A stretch of DNA of 64,000 nt from Tolypothrix sp. PCC 7910 (GCF_011769525.1 NZ_CP050440.1:1799501-1863500); one strand, 5' to 3'. Positions 8,375 to 16,933 are shown, counted from the first letter of the stretch. Made by a program: numbers and translations. The notes: a model not told the origin generated them from the sequence alone.

Positions 8375-10045
8375 ATGTCTGCTGTAATTGAATTTAAATT
8401 GTTCGCACCCCGTAACAATCAAGCCTCATTAATAGGTTCTTTTTCTGATTGGCAAGAAACGCCAATGAAAAAAGGCAAAGATGGTTATTTTTCTACTCAA
8501 TTAAATTTAGAAGATGGTATTTATCAATATAAGTTTCGCGTACAAACCAAAAGTCCTAATTTTTCTGCCGATGAATGGGTAGAAGTAATTGACCCCTACG
8601 CTACTGATGTTAATGAGCAAGAAAAAGTAGGCATATTACAAATTAAAGATGGCAAACGTATAGTAGATACTTACGTTTGGCAACATGATGATATTCCTCT
8701 GCCAGAAAATCAGGCATTAGTTATATATGAAATGCACATTGCTGATTTTACTGGTGGTGAAGTTGATAGTAACAAAAGAGGAAAATATCTAGATGCTATT
8801 GAAAAGCTAGATTATCTGCGTGATTTAGGAATCAATGCAGTTGAATTAATGCCTGTGAATGAGTATCCAGGCGATTATAGCTGGGGCTACAAAGTCCGGC
8901 ACTTTTTTGCCACAGAATCTAGCTATGGTTCAACAGCCGATTTAAAACGGTTCATTGATGAGTGTCATAGTAGAGGTATGCGGGTTTTCATGGATGGAAT
9001 TTATAACCATACTGATGAAGAATGCCCGTTAATGCTGATAGATAGAAACTACTGGTACTACGAACACATGCATTATCCAGAAGACCCGGATAATTACTGG
9101 GGCCCAGAGTTTAACTATGACAACTATGATGAAAAATTAGACGTTAAACCTGCTTGGCAATATGTCGGAGATGTGGTGCGTTTTTGGGTTCAAGAATATC
9201 ATATTGATGGCATTCGTTTTGATGCAGTTCGCCAATTGGCGAACTTTGAATTTCTACACTGGCTGGCCCAACAAGCAAAAAAGAATACTGCACCTAAACC
9301 GTTTTATAATATTGCAGAACATATTCCTGATACCAGCAAAGTCACAACACCAGAGGGGCCACTTGATGCTTGCTGGCATGAAAGTTTTCACTACTTTATA
9401 GTTCCCCATGTGTGTGGTGAAAAATTTGAATTAGATCATCTCAAGCAGGTTTTAGATCCAAGTCAGCAGGGTTATAAAACTGGTAGAAATGTCATAAATT
9501 ATTTGGCAACTCACGATCGCGAACATTTATTCAGAGAATTAGGTAACCGAGGTATCTTTGACGAAGCTGCATTTACAAGGGCTAAATTAGCAGCGGCGCT
9601 GTTAATGACAGCAATGGGTATACCAATGCTGTGGATGGGTGAAGAGTTTGGCGAACACAAGCGAAAAAGCGAAAGTGTGACTCAGCCTAAGAAAATAGCT
9701 TGGAATTTGTTACAAAAGGACGAAAATCGTGATTTATGGCAATATTACCAACAACTCATCACCCTACGGAAACATAATTTAGCGCTGCAAAGTGACAACA
9801 TAAAGTTTTTCCATGAAGATGCAGACGCAAAACTTCTAGCATATGTCCGTTGGCATCACCAAGGTTCTAAAGTTGTGGTTGTGGTAAATTTCAACGAGCA
9901 GAAGATTACCAATTATTGCATTGCCAACTTCCCAAACGCTGAACATTGGCAAGATTGGTTTACTCACGCTGAGGTAGAAGTGGGTCAAGATGGTTTGGTG
10001 ACAAACCTACAACCCTACACAGCTAAGATATATATTAACCAGTAG
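8375..10045 (+). CDS. GH13 alpha-amylase family enzyme (paralogue 2)
   Basis: Second GH13 enzyme, 556 residues, clearly paralogous to the gene at 1370 along its whole length. The N-terminal E-set/CBM48-like domain is followed by the barrel with region I MDGIYNH (206-212), region II GIRFDAVRQ with nucleophile D283, region III NIAEHIPD with E315, and region IV ATHD with D381. All catalytic acids are present; region IV has Thr where the paralogue has the usual Asn (ATHD against TNHD). Cytosolic, no signal peptide. The ATG has GAGGT just upstream (8366-8370). Substrate specificity cannot be told apart from paralogue 1 by reading. Confidence 0.93.
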   Translation: MSAVIEFKLFAPRNNQASLIGSFSDWQETPMKKGKDGYFSTQLNLEDGIYQYKFRVQTKSPNFSADEWVEVIDPYATDVNEQEKVGILQIKDGKRIVDTYVWQHDDIPLPENQALVIYEMHIADFTGGEVDSNKRGKYLDAIEKLDYLRDLGINAVELMPVNEYPGDYSWGYKVRHFFATESSYGSTADLKRFIDECHSRGMRVFMDGIYNHTDEECPLMLIDRNYWYYEHMHYPEDPDNYWGPEFNYDNYDEKLDVKPAWQYVGDVVRFWVQEYHIDGIRFDAVRQLANFEFLHWLAQQAKKNTAPKPFYNIAEHIPDTSKVTTPEGPLDACWHESFHYFIVPHVCGEKFELDHLKQVLDPSQQGYKTGRNVINYLATHDREHLFRELGNRGIFDEAAFTRAKLAAALLMTAMGIPMLWMGEEFGEHKRKSESVTQPKKIAWNLLQKDENRDLWQYYQQLITLRKHNLALQSDNIKFFHEDADAKLLAYVRWHHQGSKVVVVVNFNEQKITNYCIANFPNAEHWQDWFTHAEVEVGQDGLVTNLQPYTAKIYINQ

Positions 10046-10292
10046 TGGGAAAACTGCTGAGGTGAAACTGCCGCGTACTGAGTTAAAATACCCGCCACAA
10101 TGAGACAGAAATCTACCAACTACAGGAGAACGGATTAATATCTCTCTTCTCCAACCCCTAGGGCTTGTTGTCCAGTTAGTTGTTCCTGACTCAGAACTAA
10201 CCCCAGTAAAGTTGATTCACCCCACAGCTTGAGGGCTGTGATATTATTAGAGACTGCTGCATAAATTTAGAAAACTAGAAATTACATCGATC

Positions 10293-10562
10293 ATGGCTCT
10301 GACGCAACAGCGCAAACAAGAACTCATTTCGAGCTATCAAGTTCACGAAACCGATACCGGCTCTGCCGATGTCCAAATTGCTATGCTTACTGAGCGCATT
10401 AACCGCCTCAGCGAACATTTGCAAGCAAATAAAAAAGACCACTCTTCTCGCAGAGGATTGTTGAAGTTGATTGGTCATCGTAAGCGTCTGCTTTCCTATG
10501 TACAAGCGGAAAGCCGGGAAAAATATCAAGCTTTAATTGCTCGTCTGGGAATTCGTGGTTAA
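10293..10562 (+). CDS. rpsO: 30S ribosomal protein S15
   Basis: 89 residues, the exact family length. It contains the S15 signature: [21 protein letters not shown], then [21 protein letters not shown], which binds 16S rRNA in the central domain. It begins at ATG 10293 and is followed 11 bases later by the PAM68 gene, suggesting co-transcription. The 247 bases upstream hold a short hairpin (CACAGC 10223-10228 with GCTGTG 10235-10240). S15 often autoregulates through its leader, but I see no recognisable S15-binding fold here. Confidence 0.98.
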   Translation: MALTQQRKQELISSYQVHETDTGSADVQIAMLTERINRLSEHLQANKKDHSSRRGLLKLIGHRKRLLSYVQAESREKYQALIARLGIRG

Positions 10563-10573
10563 GGATACCGCTT

Positions 10574-11044
10574 ATGTCTGCTGAAGAATCGGAACGTAGC
10601 CGCTTACCTTTTGAACCGAATAAAAAGAACCCAAAACCAGCCAAAGCTAAGAGTCAACCACCAATAAAGCCAAAAGCGTCTCAGGGAGAGACAAGCAAGC
10701 AGCCGCCTTTTAACAAAGAGGAAATGGCAATCCCAAAAGTTGTTAGCCAGCGAATGATTCGACGAGTAGCCGCTTTCTGCGGTATACCTACGGCTTTGGG
10801 AATTTCTACTCTGGTAGCCAGCTATTTGCTGACTATCTATACCGATATCAAACTGCCTCCCATTGCTGTGTTATTGGTAAACATGGGATTGTTTGGTATA
10901 GGGGTATTAGGGATAACCTATGGTGTACTCTCTGCCTCTTGGGATGAAGACAGAGTAGGCAGTTGGCTGGGTATTGGAGAGTTCGGCACCAATTGGGGAC
11001 GCATGGTGGCAGTTTGGCGCGAAACTCGGCAAAATAAGGTTTGA
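10574..11044 (+). CDS. pam68: PAM68-family photosystem II assembly protein
   Basis: 156 residues: a basic, Pro/Lys-rich soluble N-terminus (1-60), then two transmembrane segments (about 72-92 and 97-118) and the conserved tail SASWDEDRVGSWLGIGEFGTNWGRM. This matches the PAM68 (DUF3464) family, which helps early photosystem II assembly in the thylakoid membrane of plants and cyanobacteria. It starts 11 bases after rpsO, a linkage I recall from other cyanobacteria, so it is probably expressed from the rpsO transcript. A hairpin at 11101-11128 could end the operon. Confidence 0.88.
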   Translation: MSAEESERSRLPFEPNKKNPKPAKAKSQPPIKPKASQGETSKQPPFNKEEMAIPKVVSQRMIRRVAAFCGIPTALGISTLVASYLLTIYTDIKLPPIAVLLVNMGLFGIGVLGITYGVLSASWDEDRVGSWLGIGEFGTNWGRMVAVWRETRQNKV

Positions 11045-11100
11045 TATTTTAGCGCTCAGGTATCAGGAAACTGTAATGTTGGGTAAATTTTATAGTGGAT

Positions 11101-11128
11101 GTTGAAGTTGAGATTAAGTAACTTCAAC
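11101..11128 (+). terminator. probable terminator of rpsO-pam68
   Basis: GTTGAAGTT (11101-11109) pairs with AACTTCAAC (11120-11128) around a 10-nt loop; a T8 run lies 24 bases further on. A wider inverted pair, TAGCGCTCAG (11050-11059) and CTGAGCGCTA (11185-11194), surrounds it and may mark a palindromic element. The rest of 11045-11460 has no gene. Confidence 0.5.
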
Positions 11129-11460
11129 ATTACTAATTAAAAATTTATGATTTTTTTTAACCCCAATATTCAGTCACAGAAGCACTGAGCGCTATATTTT
11201 TTATATTAAGTATTTTGTGATGTGCTTAACCATTAAATATCAAAAGGTTATGCCCCTAAGAGTATGTTTATACAAAACTATATAAGTAGGATGTATTACA
11301 GCAAAGAAAAAGCTGGGAATCTATAGTAAATATAAATTCTGCTGTAACGCATCTTATTTAACAGGAATCGTTTACATCGCATTTGTATCAATTCTATAAA
11401 CTGAGTTTAATCACTCAAGATTTTGTTAACAAACAACTCAAGTCATTAGGGAATTTAATC

Positions 11461-12519
11461 ATGATTGTCGTAATGAAAGTTGGTTCCCCAGAAGCAGAAA
11501 TCAATCGCATTAACGATGAATTAACTAGCTGGGGACTGACTCCAGAAAAAATTGTTGGTAAGCACAAAGTAGTTATTGGGTTAGTTGGTGAGACTGCTGA
11601 CTTAGACCCCTTGCAAATTCAGGAAGTTAGCCCTTGGATTGAGCAAGTTTTGCGCGTAGAGTTACCTTATAAACGTGCTAGTCGTCAATATCGTCATGGG
11701 GAAGCTTCTGAAGTTGTCGTAAATACTCCCGATGGGCCAGTAGTATTCGGCGAACATCACCCGGTAATAGTGGTTGCTGGCCCCTGCTCCGTAGAAAATG
11801 AAGACATGATTATTGAGACAGCCCAGCGTGTTAAAGCTTCTGGAGCCAAGTTTTTGCGCGGTGGTGCATACAAACCCCGCACTTCACCTTATGCTTTCCA
11901 AGGACACGGCGAGAGTGCTTTGGAATTATTGGCAAAGGCTAGAGAAGTTAGCGGTTTAGGCGTAATTACAGAAGTAATGGACGCTGCTGACCTGGATAAA
12001 ATCGCAGAAGTTGCCGATATGATCCAGGTAGGCGCAAGAAATATGCAGAATTTTTCCCTACTCAAAAAAGTAGGAGCGCAATCGAAACCTGTGCTATTAA
12101 AGCGCGGTATGGCAGCTACTATTGAAGATTGGTTAATGGCTGCTGAGTATGTTTTGGCGGCGGGGAATCCGAATGTAGTTTTATGTGAACGCGGAATTCG
12201 CACTTTTGACCGCCAGTACACTCGCAATACCCTGGATTTATCGGTAGTACCAGTTTTACGGAAGCTAACTCACCTACCAATTATGATTGACCCGAGTCAT
12301 GGTACAGGTTGGTCTGAGTTTGTTCCTTCTATGGCAATGGCCGCGATCGCAGCTGGATCTGATTCTCTGATGATTGAGGTTCACCCCAACCCGAAAAAAG
12401 CTATGTCAGATGGGCCGCAATCTCTCACACCAGATGCTTTCGACCACTTGATGCAAGAATTAGGCGTTATTGGTAAGGCTGTAGGACGCTGGGAGTCTGC
12501 GGCGGTTGCGTTGGCGTAG
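11461..12519 (+). CDS. aroF: DAHP synthase, class I-beta
   Basis: Second 3-deoxy-7-phosphoheptulonate synthase, of the beta subfamily. Residues 1-75 form the ferredoxin-like N-terminal domain (MIVVMKVGSPEAEINRIN) used for Tyr/Phe feedback in Thermotoga-type enzymes. The barrel carries VVAGPCSVENEDM, FLRGGAYKPRTSPYAFQG, QVGARNMQNFSLL, LLKRGMAATIEDWL, CERGIRTFD and MIDPSHGTGW, so metal and substrate ligands are in place. The frame is open to a TTG at 11383, but ATG 11461 matches the domain start (352 residues). It is unrelated in sequence class to the enzyme at 3283, so the organism has two differently regulated entries to the shikimate pathway. Confidence 0.95.
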   Translation: MIVVMKVGSPEAEINRINDELTSWGLTPEKIVGKHKVVIGLVGETADLDPLQIQEVSPWIEQVLRVELPYKRASRQYRHGEASEVVVNTPDGPVVFGEHHPVIVVAGPCSVENEDMIIETAQRVKASGAKFLRGGAYKPRTSPYAFQGHGESALELLAKAREVSGLGVITEVMDAADLDKIAEVADMIQVGARNMQNFSLLKKVGAQSKPVLLKRGMAATIEDWLMAAEYVLAAGNPNVVLCERGIRTFDRQYTRNTLDLSVVPVLRKLTHLPIMIDPSHGTGWSEFVPSMAMAAIAAGSDSLMIEVHPNPKKAMSDGPQSLTPDAFDHLMQELGVIGKAVGRWESAAVALA

Positions 12520-12521
12520 TG

Positions 12522-12571
12522 GGTGGGGATTGGGGACTGGGGATTAGGGACTGGGGACTGGGTAATGGGGG
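12522..12571. repeat. STRR repeat (GGGGACT type)
   Basis: Six or so degenerate GGGGACT/GGGGATT heptamers between the convergent aroF and PadR genes, followed by TGACCCTTGACCCTTAACC (12592-12610), a second heptamer type. Confidence 0.75.
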
Positions 12572-12618
12572 AGAAATAAATAATTACCGTTTGACCCTTG
12601 ACCCTTAACCAATTTCAC

Positions 12619-13245
12619 TTATTTTTCCGCTAAAATCGCGTAAATTTCGCGTTTTGCGTTTTCTAAAAGTTCACGTACTCGCTTAATTCGCTCTACATTA
12701 CCGCTGCGCGCAACTTGCACCACAGCACCCGCTAGTTCTGTGGCTGCATTTCGCAGCTCTATAAACTCTTGAGGTTTACCTGACATAAAGCTTTTGAACA
12801 CATCCCAGGGAGAATCTGAGGTTTCCTGTTGGGTACGTTCTGCTAAGAGTTGTCTGCCCTCATCTGTAATTGTATAAATTCGCTTACCGCCTTCTTGTGA
12901 ACTCCGCAAATACCCACCTTCTTCGAGCATTTGGAGTGTGGGATAAACTGAGCCTGGGCTGAGTTTGCGAAACCCTCCATAGCGGCTTTCCATCTCTTTA
13001 ATCAGGTCGTAACCATGACTAGGATGCTCTGTTAACAATTCCAGCAGGATGAATTTAATATCACCTCGACGAGTTCGGTATTCTTCTTTCCAAGCACCGC
13101 CAAACATTTCATTGCCAAAGTGCTGCTCGTGATGTCTACCGTGATGCTTGCGATGGTGGAAACACGAACTCACAAGGCTGAGGTCATCGTCGCTGGCTCC
13201 AGCCCATGCATGTACTGGAAAACGGGAACGAAAGTGTCTAAACAT
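12619..13245 (-). CDS. PadR-family transcriptional regulator with His-rich N-terminus
   Basis: 208-residue PadR-like repressor. The winged helix covers about residues 60-140: RRGDIKFILLELLTEHPSHGYDLIKEMESRYGG, then SPGSVYPTLQMLEEGGYLRS and KRIYTITDEGRQLL. A C-terminal helical segment would serve dimerisation. The N-terminus is unusual: residues 30-42 hold seven His (HHRKHHGRHHEQH), which could bind metal. The longest frame starts at a TTG (13263); I chose ATG 13243-13245. Perfect CGATATATCG palindromes lie 33-62 bases upstream and suggest autoregulation. Targets are unknown; PadR proteins commonly respond to phenolics or drugs. Confidence 0.9.
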   Translation of the reverse strand: MFRHFRSRFPVHAWAGASDDDLSLVSSCFHHRKHHGRHHEQHFGNEMFGGAWKEEYRTRRGDIKFILLELLTEHPSHGYDLIKEMESRYGGFRKLSPGSVYPTLQMLEEGGYLRSSQEGGKRIYTITDEGRQLLAERTQQETSDSPWDVFKSFMSGKPQEFIELRNAATELAGAVVQVARSGNVERIKRVRELLENAKREIYAILAEK

Positions 13246-13277
13246 AAATAAATTTCCAATCAACTTTCTCTACTATA

Positions 13278-13307
13278 CGATATATCGGAATATATCGCGA
13301 TATATCG
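13278..13307 (-). promoter_or_regulatory. double palindrome, probable PadR operator
   Basis: Two identical 10-bp palindromes CGATATATCG (13278-13287 and 13298-13307), 20 bp apart centre to centre, with a third palindrome TATATCGCGATATA (13291-13304) overlapping the second. The spacing of two helical turns suits binding of two dimers on the same face. The position just upstream of the PadR start fits autorepression. Confidence 0.7.
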
Positions 13308-13414
13308 GAATAGAATTTTGTTGATTTTTGATTGTCTGCAGGGTCTATTAGAGAAAATTAGAATAAAAGGCAAATAATATGAGTAAATCCTAGATAAATA
13401 ATCTAAAAACTCAA

Positions 13415-13948
13415 TTAAGAACTTTTAATAGCTTCAATAGCTGTTTTAAGCCAATTTATGTAAGTTTTCTCCCGTTGAGTAACTAGGTCTAGAACCAGCC
13501 GTTGCATAATTTGTTCACGGTTTGCACAATCTTCTAGCTCTGGTAGTTGAATATTGCCACAGTCAGCTAGTTTTTTGCTGCGTGCAGCTAGCTGCTGTTC
13601 TAGCAATTTAATAATGGCGGGATTTGGTAATTGTGCAGCGAAAAATAATTGCACTAGAAACGGTTCTCGTACTGTTGGTACAGGCTGATGACATTGTAGC
13701 CACCTGAGTAATTCGGCTTTTCCCTCTTCCGTTAAAGAATATACCTTGCGGTTAGGGCGATCGCTCTGAATCTCAACACAACAACTAGTCCAACCCTGCT
13801 CAACTAATTTATCGAGGGTTCTGTAAATCTGTGCCTGATCTGCGGGCCACAAGTGAGCAACGCATTGATCGAAGCAAGTGTTTTTGAGGTCGTAACCTGT
13901 CATTTCTTGTTGCTCAAGCAGTCCTAAAATTGTGTGTGCTAGTGACAT
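13415..13948 (-). CDS. PadR-family transcriptional regulator (AphA/VirR-like C-terminus)
   Basis: 177 residues. The N-terminal winged helix begins SLAHTILGLLEQQEMTGYDLK and continues with ADQAQIYRTLDKLVEQGW and RPNRKVYSLTEEGKAELLRWL, the PadR hallmark. The C-terminal half (about 95-177) is an AphA-like helical region with EPFLVQLFFAAQLPN. The start ATG at 13946-13948 is clear. It lies head-to-tail behind the other PadR gene but has its own 150-bp upstream region, and it is divergent from the pirin gene, a possible target. An inverted repeat at 13978-14040 may be its operator. Confidence 0.9.
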   Translation of the reverse strand: MSLAHTILGLLEQQEMTGYDLKNTCFDQCVAHLWPADQAQIYRTLDKLVEQGWTSCCVEIQSDRPNRKVYSLTEEGKAELLRWLQCHQPVPTVREPFLVQLFFAAQLPNPAIIKLLEQQLAARSKKLADCGNIQLPELEDCANREQIMQRLVLDLVTQREKTYINWLKTAIEAIKSS

Positions 13949-13977
13949 GGACGGTTTTCCGAAGATTAAGTAGAGAA

Positions 13978-14040
13978 AGCTCTATATGTGACTTTTTATA
14001 TAATCTTATGCTAATATAAGACTAATCATATATAAGAGCT
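13978..14040. promoter_or_regulatory. nested inverted repeats upstream of the second PadR gene
   Basis: The outer pair is AGCTCT (13978-13983) and AGAGCT (14035-14040). The inner pair is TCTTAT (14004-14009) and ATAAGA (14016-14021). They lie 30-92 bases before the PadR start, within the region shared with the divergent pirin gene, so an operator is plausible. The rest of the gap to 14417 holds a few ATGGGGCATGGG-like repeats (14241-14259) and no gene. Confidence 0.45.
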
Positions 14041-14417
14041 ATAAAGATACTATTTCTGCTTCACCCAGTTACTAAGAAAAAACCACACAGGCACAGAACA
14101 AAAATAAGGGTGCGCGTAGGTAAAAAATATGGAAACTTGGTTTTAGCCTGAACATAGATTTTATTACCTAACTTAAATCAATTCTCCAAACTTCGGCAAC
14201 ACATTGAAACTTACAAAGGCAGATAAAATCTAGCTTAAAAATGGGCATGGGGCATGGGAAAGACAAATTTTCTGGCTTGGTTGTGCCAAAAGCTGGCGTG
14301 AATGGCTGATTTGATTAATTACAGATTAAGAACTGGTATTAGAAATAGTTTCATATCTTGCGAGTAAAGACGAAGGCGATAGAAAAGTGGGGACATAACA
14401 TCCCAAGGAGGAGAGGA

Positions 14418-15311
14418 ATGACAACTCAAATAGGAACGATGCGAACAGTCGCAGGAACCATCAACAGTGTGCAAACCCTAGAGGGTGAAGGAATGCTCGT
14501 GCGTCGCCCATTTCCTAAAGCTACCTTTGGTGATTTTGATCCCTTTCTCCTCCTAGATGAATTTGGCCCGGTTGATGTGGAACCTGGTGCAGCTAAAGGA
14601 GCGCCAGATCATCCCCACAGAGGCTTTGAGACAGTCACTTATATTTTGGAAGGCAGTTTTGAACACAAAGATTCTCAAGGAAACGCCGGCAAACTTCATG
14701 CGGGTGATGTGCAGTGGATGACAGCCGGATCTGGCGTTGTGCATTCAGAAATGCCAGAGCGAGAACTGGCGCGTAATGGTGGACGGGTTCATGGGTTGCA
14801 ACTGTGGGTGAATCTACCTCAGCGAGACAAAATGATCAAGCCACGCTATCAGGAAATTCCAGCAGAACGAATTCCCACATCTCAAACAGATGATGGTTTA
14901 GTGAGTGTCAAAGTCATAGCTGGAGAAGCACTAGGAGCGAAATCTAGCATCCAAACGCAAACTCCGATTATGTATCTACATTTCACAATTCAACCAGGAG
15001 CGATCGCAATTCAACCTGTGCCAAAACCATACAATGCTTTTATATATGTACTTGATGGTGAAGGCTTGTTTGGTGCAGAAAAGGAACGTGCGGGAGAGGG
15101 GCAAATGGTACTGTTCGCACAAGACGGTCAAGAAGTGGTGATTGCTAATCCCGCAAACGCAAATTCAGCATTAGATGTGCTGCTGATTGCTGGTGTACCG
15201 CTCAACGAACCAGTGGTTCGCTACGGCCCATTTGTCATGAATACTCAAGCTGAAATTATTCAAGCAATTGAAGATTATCGTAACGGGAGGATGGGTTCAA
15301 TTGACTTCTAA
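14418..15311 (+). CDS. pirin family protein (cupin, quercetinase-like)
   Basis: Bicupin pirin of 297 residues. Metal ligands of the N-terminal cupin are present: DHPHRGFE gives H65 and H67, and SGVVHSEMPE gives H109 and E111. The second cupin (about 170-290) lacks such ligands, as usual. Pirins can act as quercetin 2,3-dioxygenases or redox-sensing cofactors; the cellular role is unknown here. The frame extends to a TTG at 14358, but ATG 14418 follows a strong ribosome-binding site, AAGGAGGAG (14405-14413), which decides the start. Its stop overlaps the start of the next gene. Confidence 0.93.
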   Translation: MTTQIGTMRTVAGTINSVQTLEGEGMLVRRPFPKATFGDFDPFLLLDEFGPVDVEPGAAKGAPDHPHRGFETVTYILEGSFEHKDSQGNAGKLHAGDVQWMTAGSGVVHSEMPERELARNGGRVHGLQLWVNLPQRDKMIKPRYQEIPAERIPTSQTDDGLVSVKVIAGEALGAKSSIQTQTPIMYLHFTIQPGAIAIQPVPKPYNAFIYVLDGEGLFGAEKERAGEGQMVLFAQDGQEVVIANPANANSALDVLLIAGVPLNEPVVRYGPFVMNTQAEIIQAIEDYRNGRMGSIDF

Positions 15312-15711
15312 CACACTTTTACAAAGAATAAATCAACAGCAATTTTTACGTAATTTGCGAAACAAACTCCTCACTCTGCACTCCTGTTTGCTGCAGATAG
15401 AACGCATCGCTTACGAACAGGTACGTGGAAGAGTAACTAGTGCGGAACTTCTGCGATTGGTTATCAGTGATGAACAATTTGCTTGGTTACATCGCATTTC
15501 TGAGATGGTTGTGCAAATCGATGAAATGCTAGCAGCCGATGAACCTCTAGCGCTGGAAGATATCCAAAATCTGATTACCCAGGCCCGTAATCTGATTGTA
15601 CCGTCCGAGGAAGGTAGTGTTTTTGCCAAAAAGTATTATGCTGCTCTCCAAAGTGAACCCAGTGTTGTCATGGCACATTCAGACTTATTACAGCTATTAG
15701 CATCTAAATAA
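15301..15711 (+). CDS. unknown protein translationally coupled to pirin
   Basis: 136-residue soluble, helix-rich protein of unknown function, containing LLTLHSCLLQIERIAYEQV and ISEMVVQIDEMLAADEPL. I do not recognise a family. The longest frame begins at 15268 inside the pirin gene, but a TTG at 15301 lies about 9 bases after GGGAGG (15286-15291) and only overlaps the pirin stop by 11 bases, so I take that as the start. The overlap argues for coupled translation and a linked function. A perfect terminator follows at 15828-15866. Confidence 0.75.
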   Translation: MTSNTLLQRINQQQFLRNLRNKLLTLHSCLLQIERIAYEQVRGRVTSAELLRLVISDEQFAWLHRISEMVVQIDEMLAADEPLALEDIQNLITQARNLIVPSEEGSVFAKKYYAALQSEPSVVMAHSDLLQLLASK

Positions 15712-15817
15712 TACCAATTCGTAATTTGTAATACCCTGCGGGAAGCCGCTACGCGTCTACGTAATTCGTAATTACGAAACTGCAACAGAATCTCGACTGA
15801 TTGTAGAGAATTGGTAT
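15711..15817. mobile_element. MITE-like palindromic element, 107 bp
   Basis: Bounded by a perfect 10-bp terminal inverted repeat, ATACCAATTC (15711-15720) and GAATTGGTAT (15808-15817). The interior holds TGCGGGAAGCCGCTACGCG, a sequence type I associate with Nostoc dispersed repeats, and GTAATTCGTAATTACGAA. The left end overlaps the last base of the upstream stop codon. The termini match those of the larger elements at 27334 and 28659. Confidence 0.65.
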
Positions 15818-15827
15818 CAGTGAAGAA

Positions 15828-15866
15828 AAAAGACCCGCCCTTATTTAAATTAAGGGCGGGTCTTTT
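15828..15866. terminator. strong bidirectional terminator
   Basis: AAAAGACCCGCCCTTA (15828-15843) and TAAGGGCGGGTCTTTT (15851-15866) form a perfect 16-bp stem with a 7-nt loop, flanked by A and T tracts. It serves both the pirin operon and the convergent lipoprotein gene. From 15867 to 16048 there are only TTTTCCC/TTAACCC-type repeats. Confidence 0.93.
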
Positions 15867-16048
15867 ATTTCTTCAGTTTGGTTAAACTTTTCGCCAAGGA
15901 GAAACGGTGAAATTAACGTCAATACTACTCGGTTAAGCGTTTTTAACCCAAAAATGGTTTTGGGTAAAAGGTAAAAGGTTAAGGGTTAAAGGTTTTTTCT
16001 TTCCCTTTCCCCATTCCCCTTTTTCCCCTTAACCAACAAGTATTGAAA

Positions 16049-16933
16049 TTAACGCCGTCTACCACCACCAAAAGCCGGTGCGCGACGAGAACGACCACCA
16101 CTACCGAAACTACTTCCGCTAGGATTACTTCTAGGAGATCTAGAACTATTAGAAGGTCTGAGTTGACTACCACCAAAACCAGAACCGCTAGGACGGCTAT
16201 TTGTTGTAGTACGGCTTGGTGTGCTGCGTACTGTTGAGCCGCTAGGATATGTTCTTCTAATTGTCCCTGTACTGCGGAAAACTGTACGATTTCTCACTGC
16301 TGCGGGTGGTTCATTGTAGCGACTGCGGTAGCTAGAAACCGCTTGGTCATAGTTGCTACCGTATCCACCGTAGCCTCTTAAAACTTGCCCTGGTTGATAA
16401 ACAGGAGGTACATAGTACTGAGGTCTAAACAATAGACTACCAATTGCCTGACCTGCAAGATTACCAGCCACTGCGCCAGCAAAAGGTGTCCAGAAGCTAT
16501 TTTCTTGGCGGACTACAACAGTTTCTTGCCGTCCTGTTTGGGGATTAGTTTGTTGTTGGGTAACGTTATGCACGTACTCAATTCTAAAGTCTTCTGTTAA
16601 GTAGAGGCTGGGCTGGCCATTTTCCACTTTCAGAAAACTTTTTTTGCCTTCTTTAATTTCTTCATCTGTCAGCCGTGCCATTTGCAAATTCTCGGTGACA
16701 AATGTTGGTGGTTTACTGTTAATTAAAAACAGCGTGTACTCGCCAGTACCATCATCATAGGTTGCTTGTTGTACTTGATACTGCCCATCACTCAGCTTGG
16801 TAGCCGTAGAGGTTTGGCTAACATTCCTTGCTGGTGGTGTAGTTTCGTTTGAACTGCCGCAAGCAACAGATGTCAAACATAAACTCATGGCTAATACCAC
16901 GACTGTAAATCTACGCAGTATGTTCATGATCAT
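16049..16933 (-). CDS. putative lipoprotein with Ser/Arg/Gly-rich tail
   Basis: 294-residue secreted protein of unknown function. The N-terminus MIMNILRRFTVVVLAMSLCL is a signal peptide, with a lipobox at LTSVAC, so the mature protein starts at about Cys25. A globular part (about 40-150, YQVQQATYDDGTGEYTLFL) is followed by a glycine-rich hydrophobic stretch (FAGAVAGNLAGQAIGSLLF) and a low-complexity tail of Ser, Arg, Pro and Gly (about 215-294) ending RRAPAFGGGRRR. The tail's base charge suggests binding to an acidic surface polymer; this is speculation. ATG codons at 16933 and 16927 are equally possible starts. Confidence 0.8.
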   Translation of the reverse strand: MIMNILRRFTVVVLAMSLCLTSVACGSSNETTPPARNVSQTSTATKLSDGQYQVQQATYDDGTGEYTLFLINSKPPTFVTENLQMARLTDEEIKEGKKSFLKVENGQPSLYLTEDFRIEYVHNVTQQQTNPQTGRQETVVVRQENSFWTPFAGAVAGNLAGQAIGSLLFRPQYYVPPVYQPGQVLRGYGGYGSNYDQAVSSYRSRYNEPPAAVRNRTVFRSTGTIRRTYPSGSTVRSTPSRTTTNSRPSGSGFGGSQLRPSNSSRSPRSNPSGSSFGSGGRSRRAPAFGGGRRR

